Origin: JAOUGY01 sp963785075
GTDB lineage: Bacteria; Actinomycetota; Acidimicrobiia; Spongiisociales; ZC4RG35
DNA length: 64,000 nucleotides
Assembly: GCA_963785075.1 (NCBI GenBank)
Contig: CAWATW010000004.1
Location: 124,001 to 188,000, forward strand
Reading direction: 5' to 3'
Shown here in pieces: positions 50,746 to 57,392 of the stretch. The position numbers and the translations under genes are program-made. Under the pieces are notes generated by a model. It saw nothing but the letters and a program-made list of their open reading frames with translations. It was not told the origin of the DNA and made no database searches. Position 1 is the stretch's first letter, and the number at the start of each line of letters is the position of its first letter.

Positions 50746-51519
50746 TCATGCGAACCTCGCCCGGACCGATCCCAGGCGGTCGAAGTCCGCCCGTATGACG
50801 TCGCCGGCGGCGACATCGAATGCCGCATGCAACGATCCCGTCATGACGAACATGCCCGCTTCGAGCGTCACGTCGTAGGGCGCCAGCGTGTTGGCCAGCC
50901 AGGCGACGGTCGCCACGGGGTTGCCGAGCGCGGCGGCACCGGCGCCGGTGGCGGCGATCTCACCGTTGCGCCACATGACCATGCCGGTGAGCCTGAGGTC
51001 GAAGTCCACGGGTACGACCCGCGAGCCGAGGATCGTTGACCCGGCGGAGGCCAGGTCAGCGATCGTGTCGGGCAGCCTGATCTTCCAGTCCTGGATCCGA
51101 GAGTCGACCAGCTCGATTGCAGCAACCGCACCCGCGACCGCCTGGGCGGCGTCGAGCAGGCTGACTCCAGGTCCCCGCAGCGACCGGCCGAGCACGACGG
51201 CGATCTCGGCTTCGACCTTCGGCTGGATGTAATCCGAGACCGGAATCGTGGCACCGTCGTCGATCACCTGAGACGTGAACTGCGGGGCGTAGTCGGGATC
51301 GCCGATGCCGAGCATGTCCTGCATCGGTTTGGAGGTGAGGCCCAGCTTCCAACCCACGATCGAATCTCCGTCCGCCAACAGCATCTCGACGAACTCCTGT
51401 TGGGTCAGGTATCCGTCGACGGCGGTCAACTCCGGCTCACTCTCCGAAAGAGGTGGAATCGGGGTTCGTGTCCGGAGCGCTCGGTGAAGCGCCTCGGCGC
51501 GCTCTCGCGGGGTGGCCAT
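50746..51519 (-). CDS. dmpE: 2-oxopent-4-enoate (2-hydroxypenta-2,4-dienoate) hydratase
   Basis: This 257-residue hydratase resembles DmpE/MhpD. It has GWKLGLTSKPMQDMLGIGDPDY, PKVEAEIAVVLG (metal acids), ELVDSRIQDWKI and GAGAAALGNPVATVAWLANTL, which follow DmpE nearly residue by residue. It adds water to 2-oxopent-4-enoate to give 4-hydroxy-2-oxovalerate. It is the first gene of the leftward meta operon: ATG 51519 lies 7 nt from TACAGT (51527-51532 plus-strand coordinates), and the operator lies 8 bp further upstream. It is separated from the rest of the operon by palindrome copy 3. Confidence 0.88.
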   Translation of the reverse strand: MATPRERAEALHRALRTRTPIPPLSESEPELTAVDGYLTQQEFVEMLLADGDSIVGWKLGLTSKPMQDMLGIGDPDYAPQFTSQVIDDGATIPVSDYIQPKVEAEIAVVLGRSLRGPGVSLLDAAQAVAGAVAAIELVDSRIQDWKIRLPDTIADLASAGSTILGSRVVPVDFDLRLTGMVMWRNGEIAATGAGAAALGNPVATVAWLANTLAPYDVTLEAGMFVMTGSLHAAFDVAAGDVIRADFDRLGSVRARFA

Positions 51520-51540
51520 GCGTGGGACTGTATCGAGGGC

Positions 51541-51577
51541 GTCCCGGCATGCGGTAAGCCGTTCCCACATGCGGGAC
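51541..51577 (-). promoter_or_regulatory. IclR-type tandem operator A, meta-cleavage operon
   Basis: Read toward the gene, box 1 is GTCCCGCATGTGGGAAC (51577-51561) and box 2 is TTACCGCATGCCGGGAC (51557-51541), with centres 20 bp apart. Box 2 ends 8 bp before the -10 TACAGT (51532-51527), which is 7 nt before the ATG of the hydratase gene. The layout is repeated at four other sites in this island. The binding protein is inferred to be the IclR regulator encoded at 51650-52417. Confidence 0.8.
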
Positions 51578-51649
51578 GGCGGCGGGGGGCTCGCAAGTCG
51601 GCACGTGGTTGCGTGACCCAGAGCAACGAAACACCGATTCTACGGTGGA

Positions 51650-52417
51650 TCAGCGCCTCCAGCCGAGTCGCTTTGAGGCCAGGGCTGCCATCTCGAGGAC
51701 CGCCAGGGTGATCTTGTCGAGCATCGGCTCCATGCGTTGTTGAGGACCGGCGACGCTGATGGCGGCGCGCACACCGCCGGAGACATCTCGGATCGGTCCC
51801 GACACGCTCAAGACCCCCACTTCCGACTCACCGAGATTGTGGGCGTACCCCTGGGCTCGGATGTGCTTCAGGGCAGCACGCAGATCGGCGTGATCGGTGA
51901 TAGTGAAGGGAGTGACGGCTTCGAGCTCCCACCCGTCGAGCAGTGCCTCGAGCTCGATCGCGGGCTGGAAGGCGAGCAGGATCTTTCCCGTGCCGGTGCA
52001 ATGCGCCCAGTTGCGGCGACCGACTTCGAGAAAGAGTCTGAGGGTGTTGGGGCTGTCGAGACGCTCGATGTAGACAACCTGTCGACCGTCGAGGACCGCC
52101 ACCTGAACGGTCTCGCCGGTGGCTGCCCGGAGCTGTTCCATCGACGGCATGATCGCCTCGTGGAGGTCGAGCCCGGTGGCCACGGCGGCCCCGAGGTCAT
52201 AGATCGCCAGCCCCAGCCGGTATTTGCCGGTGAACTCGTCCTGTTCGACGAGATTCTGCTCTGCGAGCGTCACGAGCAGTCGGTGCACCGTCGACTTCCC
52301 AAGACCGAGCCGTCGGGCCAGCTCGGACACACCGAACTCTCGATCGCGCGCCGAGAACTGCTTGAGCAGCCGGGCGGCATTGGTGACCGAACTGAGGACC
52401 TGTCGGTCTTCACTCAT
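51650..52417 (-). CDS. IclR family transcriptional regulator
   Basis: This 255-residue IclR protein has an N-terminal winged helix (SSVTNAARLLKQFSARDREFGVSELARRLGLGKSTVHRLLVTLAEQNLVEQDE, about 9-62). The C-terminal effector domain includes VAVLDGRQVVYIERLDSP and SVSGPIRDVSGGVRAAISVAGP. IclR proteins bind palindromes with TTCC/GGAA-like half sites and respond to aromatic acids or intermediates. It overlaps the upstream unknown gene (ATGA), so it is the second gene of the operon driven from operator E. It lies centrally among the five tandem operators, which makes it the best candidate regulator. Confidence 0.92.
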   Translation of the reverse strand: MSEDRQVLSSVTNAARLLKQFSARDREFGVSELARRLGLGKSTVHRLLVTLAEQNLVEQDEFTGKYRLGLAIYDLGAAVATGLDLHEAIMPSMEQLRAATGETVQVAVLDGRQVVYIERLDSPNTLRLFLEVGRRNWAHCTGTGKILLAFQPAIELEALLDGWELEAVTPFTITDHADLRAALKHIRAQGYAHNLGESEVGVLSVSGPIRDVSGGVRAAISVAGPQQRMEPMLDKITLAVLEMAALASKRLGWRR

Positions 52418-53088
52418 GGACCATCGACCCGCAGCGCCGCGAGGAGGGCACGCCGCACCTCGGCGGGATCGGTCGACCGGTTCACGATCTCTTCCAAGTC
52501 GGTGTTCCACGGTGCGATCTGGCGCGCCAACAGCGCATGTGCGGTCACCAGTCCCGCCACCGCCGCACCTTCCATCTCATCGACGAGCTGCTCTCGGCCA
52601 CTTGCATGGGCGCGGATCGCGTCAAAGTCTCGGGCCTCGGCGACGTGGGAGTTGGCGAGGCCGGCTCCGGCGTGCCCGGCATGATGACCCGTGAGCTGGG
52701 CGCCCGGCTGGACGATCAGGTGATAGAGGTAGGTCGTGACTCCCAGTGCCCGTCTGACGAGCTCCCCGGCCGGGCCGTTTCTCTCGTCGATCATCCCCAG
52801 CGCCGGAAGAACGACGGGGTCGTAGAAGCGCAGCTTCCATCGGAGATCGCCGAGCTCGTCTTCTATCTCGACCTCCTGACCGGTCGGGGGTGGAAGAGGC
52901 TGCCTGGTGGCGAGCACATGCAGGTTCTGCACCCCGACCGCGAGCACGGTGAAGTCACCGTCGAACAGGGCCATGCGTCCGCGCACAGCAGGAGGGTGTC
53001 CGACCGCAGCCGACAGGTACGCCTGGTGCACGGTTCGGACGTAGTCGGCCATCGCCTGGCGCATGTCCTCGGGGCGAGACTCACTCAT
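52414..53088 (-). CDS. Unknown protein cotranscribed with the IclR gene
   Basis: I do not recognise this 224-residue protein. It has no signal peptide or membrane helix. Visible features are RGRMALFDGDFTVLAVGVQNLHVLATRQPLPPP, an acidic VEIEDELGDLRWKLRFYDP and a His-rich central stretch HHAGHAGAGLANSHVAEARDFDAIRAH (about 130-155), which could bind metal. ATG 53088 lies 6 nt from TATGCT (53095-53100), a leaderless start, downstream of operator E. Cotranscription with the IclR gene and sharing of the island operator suggest a sensing, transport-related or catabolic accessory role. The boundary to PfkB is also leftward. Confidence 0.6.
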   Translation of the reverse strand: MSESRPEDMRQAMADYVRTVHQAYLSAAVGHPPAVRGRMALFDGDFTVLAVGVQNLHVLATRQPLPPPTGQEVEIEDELGDLRWKLRFYDPVVLPALGMIDERNGPAGELVRRALGVTTYLYHLIVQPGAQLTGHHAGHAGAGLANSHVAEARDFDAIRAHASGREQLVDEMEGAAVAGLVTAHALLARQIAPWNTDLEEIVNRSTDPAEVRRALLAALRVDGP

Positions 53089-53107
53089 GTCAGAAGCATA
53101 GGATCCT

Positions 53108-53144
53108 GTTCCGCCATGAGGGACGGCGTTCCGTTGGTGGGAAC
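53108..53144 (-). promoter_or_regulatory. IclR-type tandem operator E, IclR operon
   Basis: Read toward the gene, box 1 is GTTCCCACCAACGGAAC (53144-53128) and box 2 is GTCCCTCATGGCGGAAC (53124-53108), with centres 20 bp apart. The -10 TATGCT (53100-53095) starts 7 bp after box 2, and the ATG is 6 nt further. This places the regulator gene under the same operator as the catabolic genes, implying autoregulation. Confidence 0.75.
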
Positions 53145-53156
53145 GCTGTCCTGTGG

Positions 53157-53978
53157 TCAGAGCTGGGCGTCGACCTCGGCGATGGTGGGCATCCCGGCTT
53201 CGCGCCCCTTGGCAGCGAGGGCGGCTCCGGCGGCCACCGCCCAGCGGACGACCCGGACCGCGTCCCAGTTCTGGGTGATCCCCCGCACGCATCCGGCGGT
53301 CAAGACATCCCCGGCGCCGGTGGCGTCCACCACCTCGACCTGCGGCGGGCGCACCCGCCACTCGGTACCCGGCCCGACGGCCAAGACTTCCGAGCCGCCA
53401 CAAGTGAGGATCGTCACGGTCGCCGATGACTCCCTGGCCTCCTCCGGAGTGTGTTCGTGAGATGACCACACGACCCAGTCGGCGAGCTCGGTGTGCGGAG
53501 TCGGGCAATCGAGCCAGACGACACGGATCGACCTCGAGCGGGCCGAACATGCGACACTGACGGCGGCGTCACCCCCGAATCCGTCGAGCAGCACCACTTC
53601 GACGCCATCCCACTCGGTCACCGCCGACCAGCGGGCACCTTCGTATCCGGTGCAGACGATGGTCCGGTCGCCACCCGGCTCGACCAGGACGACGCAGTGC
53701 CGGGTGTGCTCGTCCACGGACCGTTCCAGCGTCGACAGATCGAGGAAGGGGCGATCGAGTTCCGAAAAGAGGGCGTCGCCAAGCGGATCGAAGCCCGAAA
53801 CCAGTCCCGTCAGCCGCACGTCGACGCCCCACGTGGCGAGAGCCACGGCGGCGTTGGCGGCCTTCCCACCCCACGTGATCGACCAGCGCCAGGACCGGAG
53901 GTCGTCGCCCGGCACCGGAAGCCGATCGACAAGGTGCACGAGATCGGGGTTGGCGGCGCCGTACACGAGGATTGTCAC
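53157..53978 (-). CDS. PfkB family carbohydrate kinase
   Basis: This 273-residue ribokinase-fold (PfkB) protein has the N-terminal VYGAANPDLVHLVDRLPVPGDD, the glycine-rich TWGGKAANAAVALATWG (substrate and first PfkB signature, about 37-53) and the second signature VEVVDATGAGDVLTAGCV with the catalytic Asp. The phosphorylated substrate is unknown: sugars, nucleosides and other alcohols are possible. GTG 53978 lies 6 nt from TACCGT (53985-53990), a leaderless start. Its -35 region abuts operator B, so it probably belongs to the regulon; a role with the phosphotransferase pair is not apparent. Confidence 0.87.
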   Translation of the reverse strand: MTILVYGAANPDLVHLVDRLPVPGDDLRSWRWSITWGGKAANAAVALATWGVDVRLTGLVSGFDPLGDALFSELDRPFLDLSTLERSVDEHTRHCVVLVEPGGDRTIVCTGYEGARWSAVTEWDGVEVVLLDGFGGDAAVSVACSARSRSIRVVWLDCPTPHTELADWVVWSSHEHTPEEARESSATVTILTCGGSEVLAVGPGTEWRVRPPQVEVVDATGAGDVLTAGCVRGITQNWDAVRVVRWAVAAGAALAAKGREAGMPTIAEVDAQL

Positions 53979-54007
53979 GAGGCGACGGTACAGAGAACAG
54001 CCCGGGC

Positions 54008-54044
54008 GTTCCACGGGGCGGGACGGTTTCCCACATATGGGAAC
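54008..54044. promoter_or_regulatory. IclR-type tandem operator B, between PfkB and dioxygenase genes
   Basis: Read rightward, box 1 is GTTCCACGGGGCGGGAC (54008-54024) and box 2 is TTCCCACATATGGGAAC (54028-54044), with centres 20 bp apart. The rightward -10 TACCGT (54053-54058) starts 8 bp after box 2 and is 6 nt before ATG 54065. The leftward -10 for PfkB (53985-53990) is 17 bp from box 1, so the same element can affect both directions. Box 2 is the most perfect palindrome of the ten boxes. Confidence 0.8.
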
Positions 54045-54064
54045 CGCAGCGATACCGTCTCCGC

Positions 54065-54973
54065 ATGGGAATTCTGCGCCTGAGCCATGTCGACATCAAG
54101 GTTCCAGACCTCGATCTCGCCGCCGCCTATTACACCGAGGTCATGGGTCTGGGGATCACCGAGCAGACCGAAGATCGTATCTTCATGAAATGCTGGGACG
54201 AAGAGGATCATCATTCGCTTTCGGTCCGATACGACCCGCGCACCGGCCTCGACCGGTTCTCTTTCAAGGTGGAGAACGAAGACGATCTCGACGATCTCGA
54301 ACGAAGGGTCGAGAACTACGGCTTTGCCGTGCATCGAGTGTCGCGAGGCGAAGAGATCGGACAGGGCGAGTCGATCCGGTTCGAGACACCTTCGGGCCAC
54401 GAGATGGAGCTGGTCTTCGACGTGGAGAGAGTGGGCAACGCCCTCGGAAAGGTCAACCCGAGGCTCGAGCCTCGGGGTTACAAAGGCATCGCCCCACCGA
54501 GGATGGACCATCTCCTCATCAACGCAGAAGAGGTCGGTGAGGCGACCAAGTTCTACATGGACGTCCTCGGCTTTCGGCTCACCGAGCAGATCATCGACGC
54601 CGAAGGCCATCAGATCGGGACGTGGATGGAGCGCAGCCACTCGCCCCATGACCTCGCGGTGGTCTCCGGGCCCAACGGCGCTCTCCACCACTTCGCATTC
54701 TGGCTCGACGACTGGGACCACGTCCGCCAGGCCGCCGACATCCTCGCCTACAACGCCATCCAGGTCGACGTGGGCCCGACCCGCCACGGCGTCACCCGCG
54801 GCAACACCATCTACTTCTTCGACCCGATGGGCACCCGCAACGAGGTGTTCACCGGCGGATACCGTCCCGACCCGGACTTTCCCACCATCACATGGACCGA
54901 GGACAACATCGGCAAGGCCGTCTTCTACTACGAGGGCGAAGTCAACGAACGGTTCGTGACGGTGCACACGTGA
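54065..54973 (+). CDS. Catechol 2,3-dioxygenase (XylE type), copy 1
   Basis: This 302-residue type I extradiol dioxygenase has two VOC domains. The iron ligands of XylE (His153, His214, Glu265) correspond to His149 in PRMDHLL, His209 in GALHHFAFW and Glu260 in TRNEVFTGGY. Acid/base residues His195, His241 and Tyr250 are also present in PHDLAVV, TRHGVT and NTIYFFDP. It opens catechol between C2 and C3 to 2-hydroxymuconic semialdehyde. The leaderless start is 6 nt from TACCGT, next to operator B. It is a paralogue of the next gene. It ends with a strong hairpin. Confidence 0.93.
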   Translation: MGILRLSHVDIKVPDLDLAAAYYTEVMGLGITEQTEDRIFMKCWDEEDHHSLSVRYDPRTGLDRFSFKVENEDDLDDLERRVENYGFAVHRVSRGEEIGQGESIRFETPSGHEMELVFDVERVGNALGKVNPRLEPRGYKGIAPPRMDHLLINAEEVGEATKFYMDVLGFRLTEQIIDAEGHQIGTWMERSHSPHDLAVVSGPNGALHHFAFWLDDWDHVRQAADILAYNAIQVDVGPTRHGVTRGNTIYFFDPMGTRNEVFTGGYRPDPDFPTITWTEDNIGKAVFYYEGEVNERFVTVHT

Positions 54974-54994
54974 GCGGGCGGTTTCGCCGCCCGC
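54974..54994 (+). terminator. Hairpin terminator after dioxygenase copy 1
   Basis: GCGGGCGG (54974-54981), loop TTTCG and the exact complement CCGCCCGC (54987-54994) start directly after the stop codon. The stem is 8 bp of pure GC with no T-tract. Copy 2 begins with its own promoter 76 bp later. Confidence 0.6.
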
Positions 54995-55011
54995 ACACCG
55001 CGCCATCTCAC

Positions 55012-55048
55012 GTTCTGACATACGGGACGGCTTCCCCGCATGCGGAAC
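55012..55048 (+). promoter_or_regulatory. IclR-type tandem operator C, dioxygenase copy 2
   Basis: Box 1 GTTCTGACATACGGGAC (55012-55028) and box 2 TTCCCCGCATGCGGAAC (55032-55048) have centres 20 bp apart. The -10 TAGATT (55057-55062) starts 8 bp after box 2, and ATG 55070 follows after 7 nt. The geometry is identical to operators A, B and D. Confidence 0.8.
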
Positions 55049-55069
55049 GCCGGTCCTAGATTCCCAGGC

Positions 55070-55981
55070 ATGGGAATTCTTCGCCTCAGCCATGTCGATC
55101 TCCGGGTTCCCGACCTCGAGCTCGCCGCCGCCTATTACTCCGAGGTCGTCGGCCTCCTCGAGTCGGCTCGTGAAACCGACAGGGTATGGCTCAAATGCTG
55201 GGACGAGCTGCAGCATCACTCGGTCATCCTCTCGGCCGCCCCGACGTACGGCGTCAACGTCATCGCCTTCAAGGTCCAGGATCGTGAAGACCTCGACGAG
55301 CTCGAGGCTCGGATCAAGGCCGTCGGTGTCGCCTGCAAGCGCATGAATGCGGGGGAACTCGGCCCCGGCAGCGGCGACACCCTACGGTTCGACTCTCCGT
55401 CGGGTCACACGATCGATCTGGTGTACGGGATGGAGCAGGTGGGCAACATGCTCCCGCTCAACAATCCCCCGCCGGAGCCGCTCGGGCTGGTCGGCATCCA
55501 CCCCCCGCGGATCGACCACGTGTTCCTGATGTGTGAAGACGTCGACGGGATCACAGCGTTCTTCCAGGACGTGCTCGACTTCCGCCTCACCGAACAGATC
55601 GTCGCAGATGACGGCCACCAGCTGGCAACCTTCCTGGAACGAACCCACTCGAGCCATGACATCGCGTTCATCGTGGGTCCGCAGTCGGCGTTCCACCACG
55701 TCGGGTTCTGGGTCGACAACTGGAACGACCTCCGTCAGGCGGCCGACATCTGCGCGTATCACGGAGTTCGGATCGACGCCGGACCGACCCGCCATGGCGC
55801 AACACGAGGGTGGGGTCTCTACTTCTTCGACCCTGCAGGCAACCGCAACGAGGTGTACACGGGCGGCTACTGGGCCGACCCCGATCGCGAACCGATCACC
55901 TGGACCGAGGCAGAGATGGGCCGCGCCATCTTCTATTACGAAGGCGTCGTCGACCAGAAGTTTCTGACCGTTCATTCTTGA
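55070..55981 (+). CDS. Catechol 2,3-dioxygenase (XylE type), copy 2
   Basis: This 303-residue paralogue of the preceding enzyme retains iron ligands His150 (PRIDHVF), His210 (AFHHVGFW) and Glu261 (NRNEVYTGGY), and the acid/base residues His196, His242 and Tyr251. It differs from copy 1 in the N-terminal domain and in the pocket segments NNPPPEPLGLVG and AFIVGPQSAFHH, so the two probably differ in preferred substituents on catechol. The leaderless start follows TAGATT by 7 nt, under operator C. It is followed by 257 bp without a gene before operator D. Confidence 0.93.
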   Translation: MGILRLSHVDLRVPDLELAAAYYSEVVGLLESARETDRVWLKCWDELQHHSVILSAAPTYGVNVIAFKVQDREDLDELEARIKAVGVACKRMNAGELGPGSGDTLRFDSPSGHTIDLVYGMEQVGNMLPLNNPPPEPLGLVGIHPPRIDHVFLMCEDVDGITAFFQDVLDFRLTEQIVADDGHQLATFLERTHSSHDIAFIVGPQSAFHHVGFWVDNWNDLRQAADICAYHGVRIDAGPTRHGATRGWGLYFFDPAGNRNEVYTGGYWADPDREPITWTEAEMGRAIFYYEGVVDQKFLTVHS

Positions 55982-56238
55982 GCGCCGTCGGCGACTCGTG
56001 AACGTTCCGGTTCCCGAGTCTCCCGTTCCCAGCCGCACCCCGCACCGCCGTCCCCATTCAGGACCTGAGATCCGGCGACGTTCCGAGGGTCCGAACGGTT
56101 GAAAGCGTTTCGAAAGGCCGACGCGCGATGCTCCGTCCAGCGGAGCGAGATGGGGAATTGAAGGGGCTGGTCCGGATTGGGGTGCCGGACCGAGTCGGAA
56201 CGGGTCGTCGCCAGGGGCAAGGTGACGACCCGTTTCTC
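55982..56238. other. 257-bp gap between dioxygenase copy 2 and operator D
   Basis: No gene is supported here. A short hairpin GCTCCG-tccag-CGGAGC lies at 56130-56146. Some GTTCC/TTCCC motifs occur (for example near 56004-56030) but do not form a second properly spaced box pair. No RNA gene was recognised. Confidence 0.5.
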
Positions 56239-56275
56239 GTTCTGACATGCGGGACAGCATCCCACCATGGGGAAC
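56239..56275 (+). promoter_or_regulatory. IclR-type tandem operator D, phosphotransferase operon
   Basis: Box 1 GTTCTGACATGCGGGAC (56239-56255) and box 2 ATCCCACCATGGGGAAC (56259-56275) have centres 20 bp apart. The -10 TACCGT (56284-56289) starts 8 bp after box 2 and GTG 56297 follows after 7 nt. This links the phosphatase/phosphotransferase/Rieske operon to the same regulator as the meta pathway. Confidence 0.8.
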
Positions 56276-56296
56276 ACCGTCGGTACCGTCGCCAAC

Positions 56297-57358
56297 GTGA
56301 GCGATCGTCCATCAACTCCACGACCTTCGTTTCCTCGTACCGAGCGCGACGAAGCGCCGATGTACCTGGCCCGCTATCTGGAGAAACAGGCGCGTCACGG
56401 CACCGAGGATGAGAGGGACGACGACACCCCGCTGTATCTACGCCGGTTCCGCCAACGCCGAGAAGCCGAGACGATCACCGAGACCGCACCGCTGTACGAG
56501 CGAGTCGGACACGGCATGCAGCAGGCGATGTCCGAGGACAATCGGACGAAAGAGATCTCGGCTCCTCCCAACGCCCGCAAGAAGCTCCTCGCAGATGTCT
56601 TCCTCATTCGACACGGGGAGACCCAGGGATACTCCACCGAGTCCGGTCTCACGCCGCTCGGCTCGTGGCAGGCCCACACATACGGGCACACGATCGGCAA
56701 ACGCGTTTCTCCCGGCGAAACCGTGGTCCTCCGGAACGCCGCGACCAATCGTGCCGGTCAGACCGCCGAGAGCATCCACAGGGGGCTCTTGGACGGCATC
56801 GCCATGTTCGAGAAAGACGTGAAGGTGTTCGAACCCGAGCCCATGGCCGAGTTCCTCAACTTCAGAGTCGCCACCCCCGATGGCCTGCGCGACATCACCG
56901 GCGCCTTTCGCAAGTATTACGCCACCCTCGAGGAGTTCGAGCGGACTGCTCTCGGCGACCGCCCGATGTGGCTCGTCGAAGTCGACCGGTTCTGGCGAAC
57001 TCAGCAGGGCGGTGGCGACCCGATCCAGCACTGGCTCCAGATCCCGATGTTCCACTTCGAGCCGCCGGCGATGGTCGTGCGTCGGTTCTGGATGGGCATC
57101 CACCGCCTCGCCGAGGAGTTCCCGGGCGCCCGGATACTGGTCGCCACCCACTCCGGACCCATCAGGGCGTTCGCCATCACCGCGCTCGGATACGACCCCG
57201 GCGAGCCCTACAACACCGAGCACGTTCGGGTGAAGCTCTTCGAGGGTGGGAAGGAAGCCCTCGTGACCTACCGGAACCGCGCTCAAGAGATCCACGTCCC
57301 GCAGATCGAACGACTGCCCACCTGGCAGCTCGACGAGCAGTGGGTCCCCGCGGACTAG
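56297..57358 (+). CDS. Histidine phosphatase with N-terminal extension
   Basis: This 353-residue phosphoglycerate-mutase-like phosphatase has the catalytic motif VFLIRHGETQG at about 102-112 and the second His in ILVATHSGPIRAFAI near the C-terminus. An extra, largely charged N-terminal segment of about 90 residues precedes it, with two YLARYLEKQ/YLRRFRQRR-like repeats. As first gene of the operator-D operon, just before a predicted aryl-phosphate-forming pair, it could release phosphate from a phosphorylated aromatic intermediate, or may act on another phosphoester. GTG 56297 is chosen because TACCGT lies 7 nt upstream. Confidence 0.82.
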   Translation: MSDRPSTPRPSFPRTERDEAPMYLARYLEKQARHGTEDERDDDTPLYLRRFRQRREAETITETAPLYERVGHGMQQAMSEDNRTKEISAPPNARKKLLADVFLIRHGETQGYSTESGLTPLGSWQAHTYGHTIGKRVSPGETVVLRNAATNRAGQTAESIHRGLLDGIAMFEKDVKVFEPEPMAEFLNFRVATPDGLRDITGAFRKYYATLEEFERTALGDRPMWLVEVDRFWRTQQGGGDPIQHWLQIPMFHFEPPAMVVRRFWMGIHRLAEEFPGARILVATHSGPIRAFAITALGYDPGEPYNTEHVRVKLFEGGKEALVTYRNRAQEIHVPQIERLPTWQLDEQWVPAD

Positions 57359-57392
57359 GAGTCGGAAGTGAGTTCTCTCGGGAGGAGGACGA

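Noticed and set aside
49743..50828. N-terminal extension of the acetaldehyde dehydrogenase to 50828
   Set aside because: The extra residues come from translation through palindrome copy 3 and the neighbouring gene; GTG 50654 gives the family start and a ribosome site.
55982..56238. A sixth tandem operator in the gap after dioxygenase copy 2
   Set aside because: GTTCC and TTCCC words occur near 56004-56030, but they lack the 20-bp paired spacing, the GGRAC ends and a following -10.
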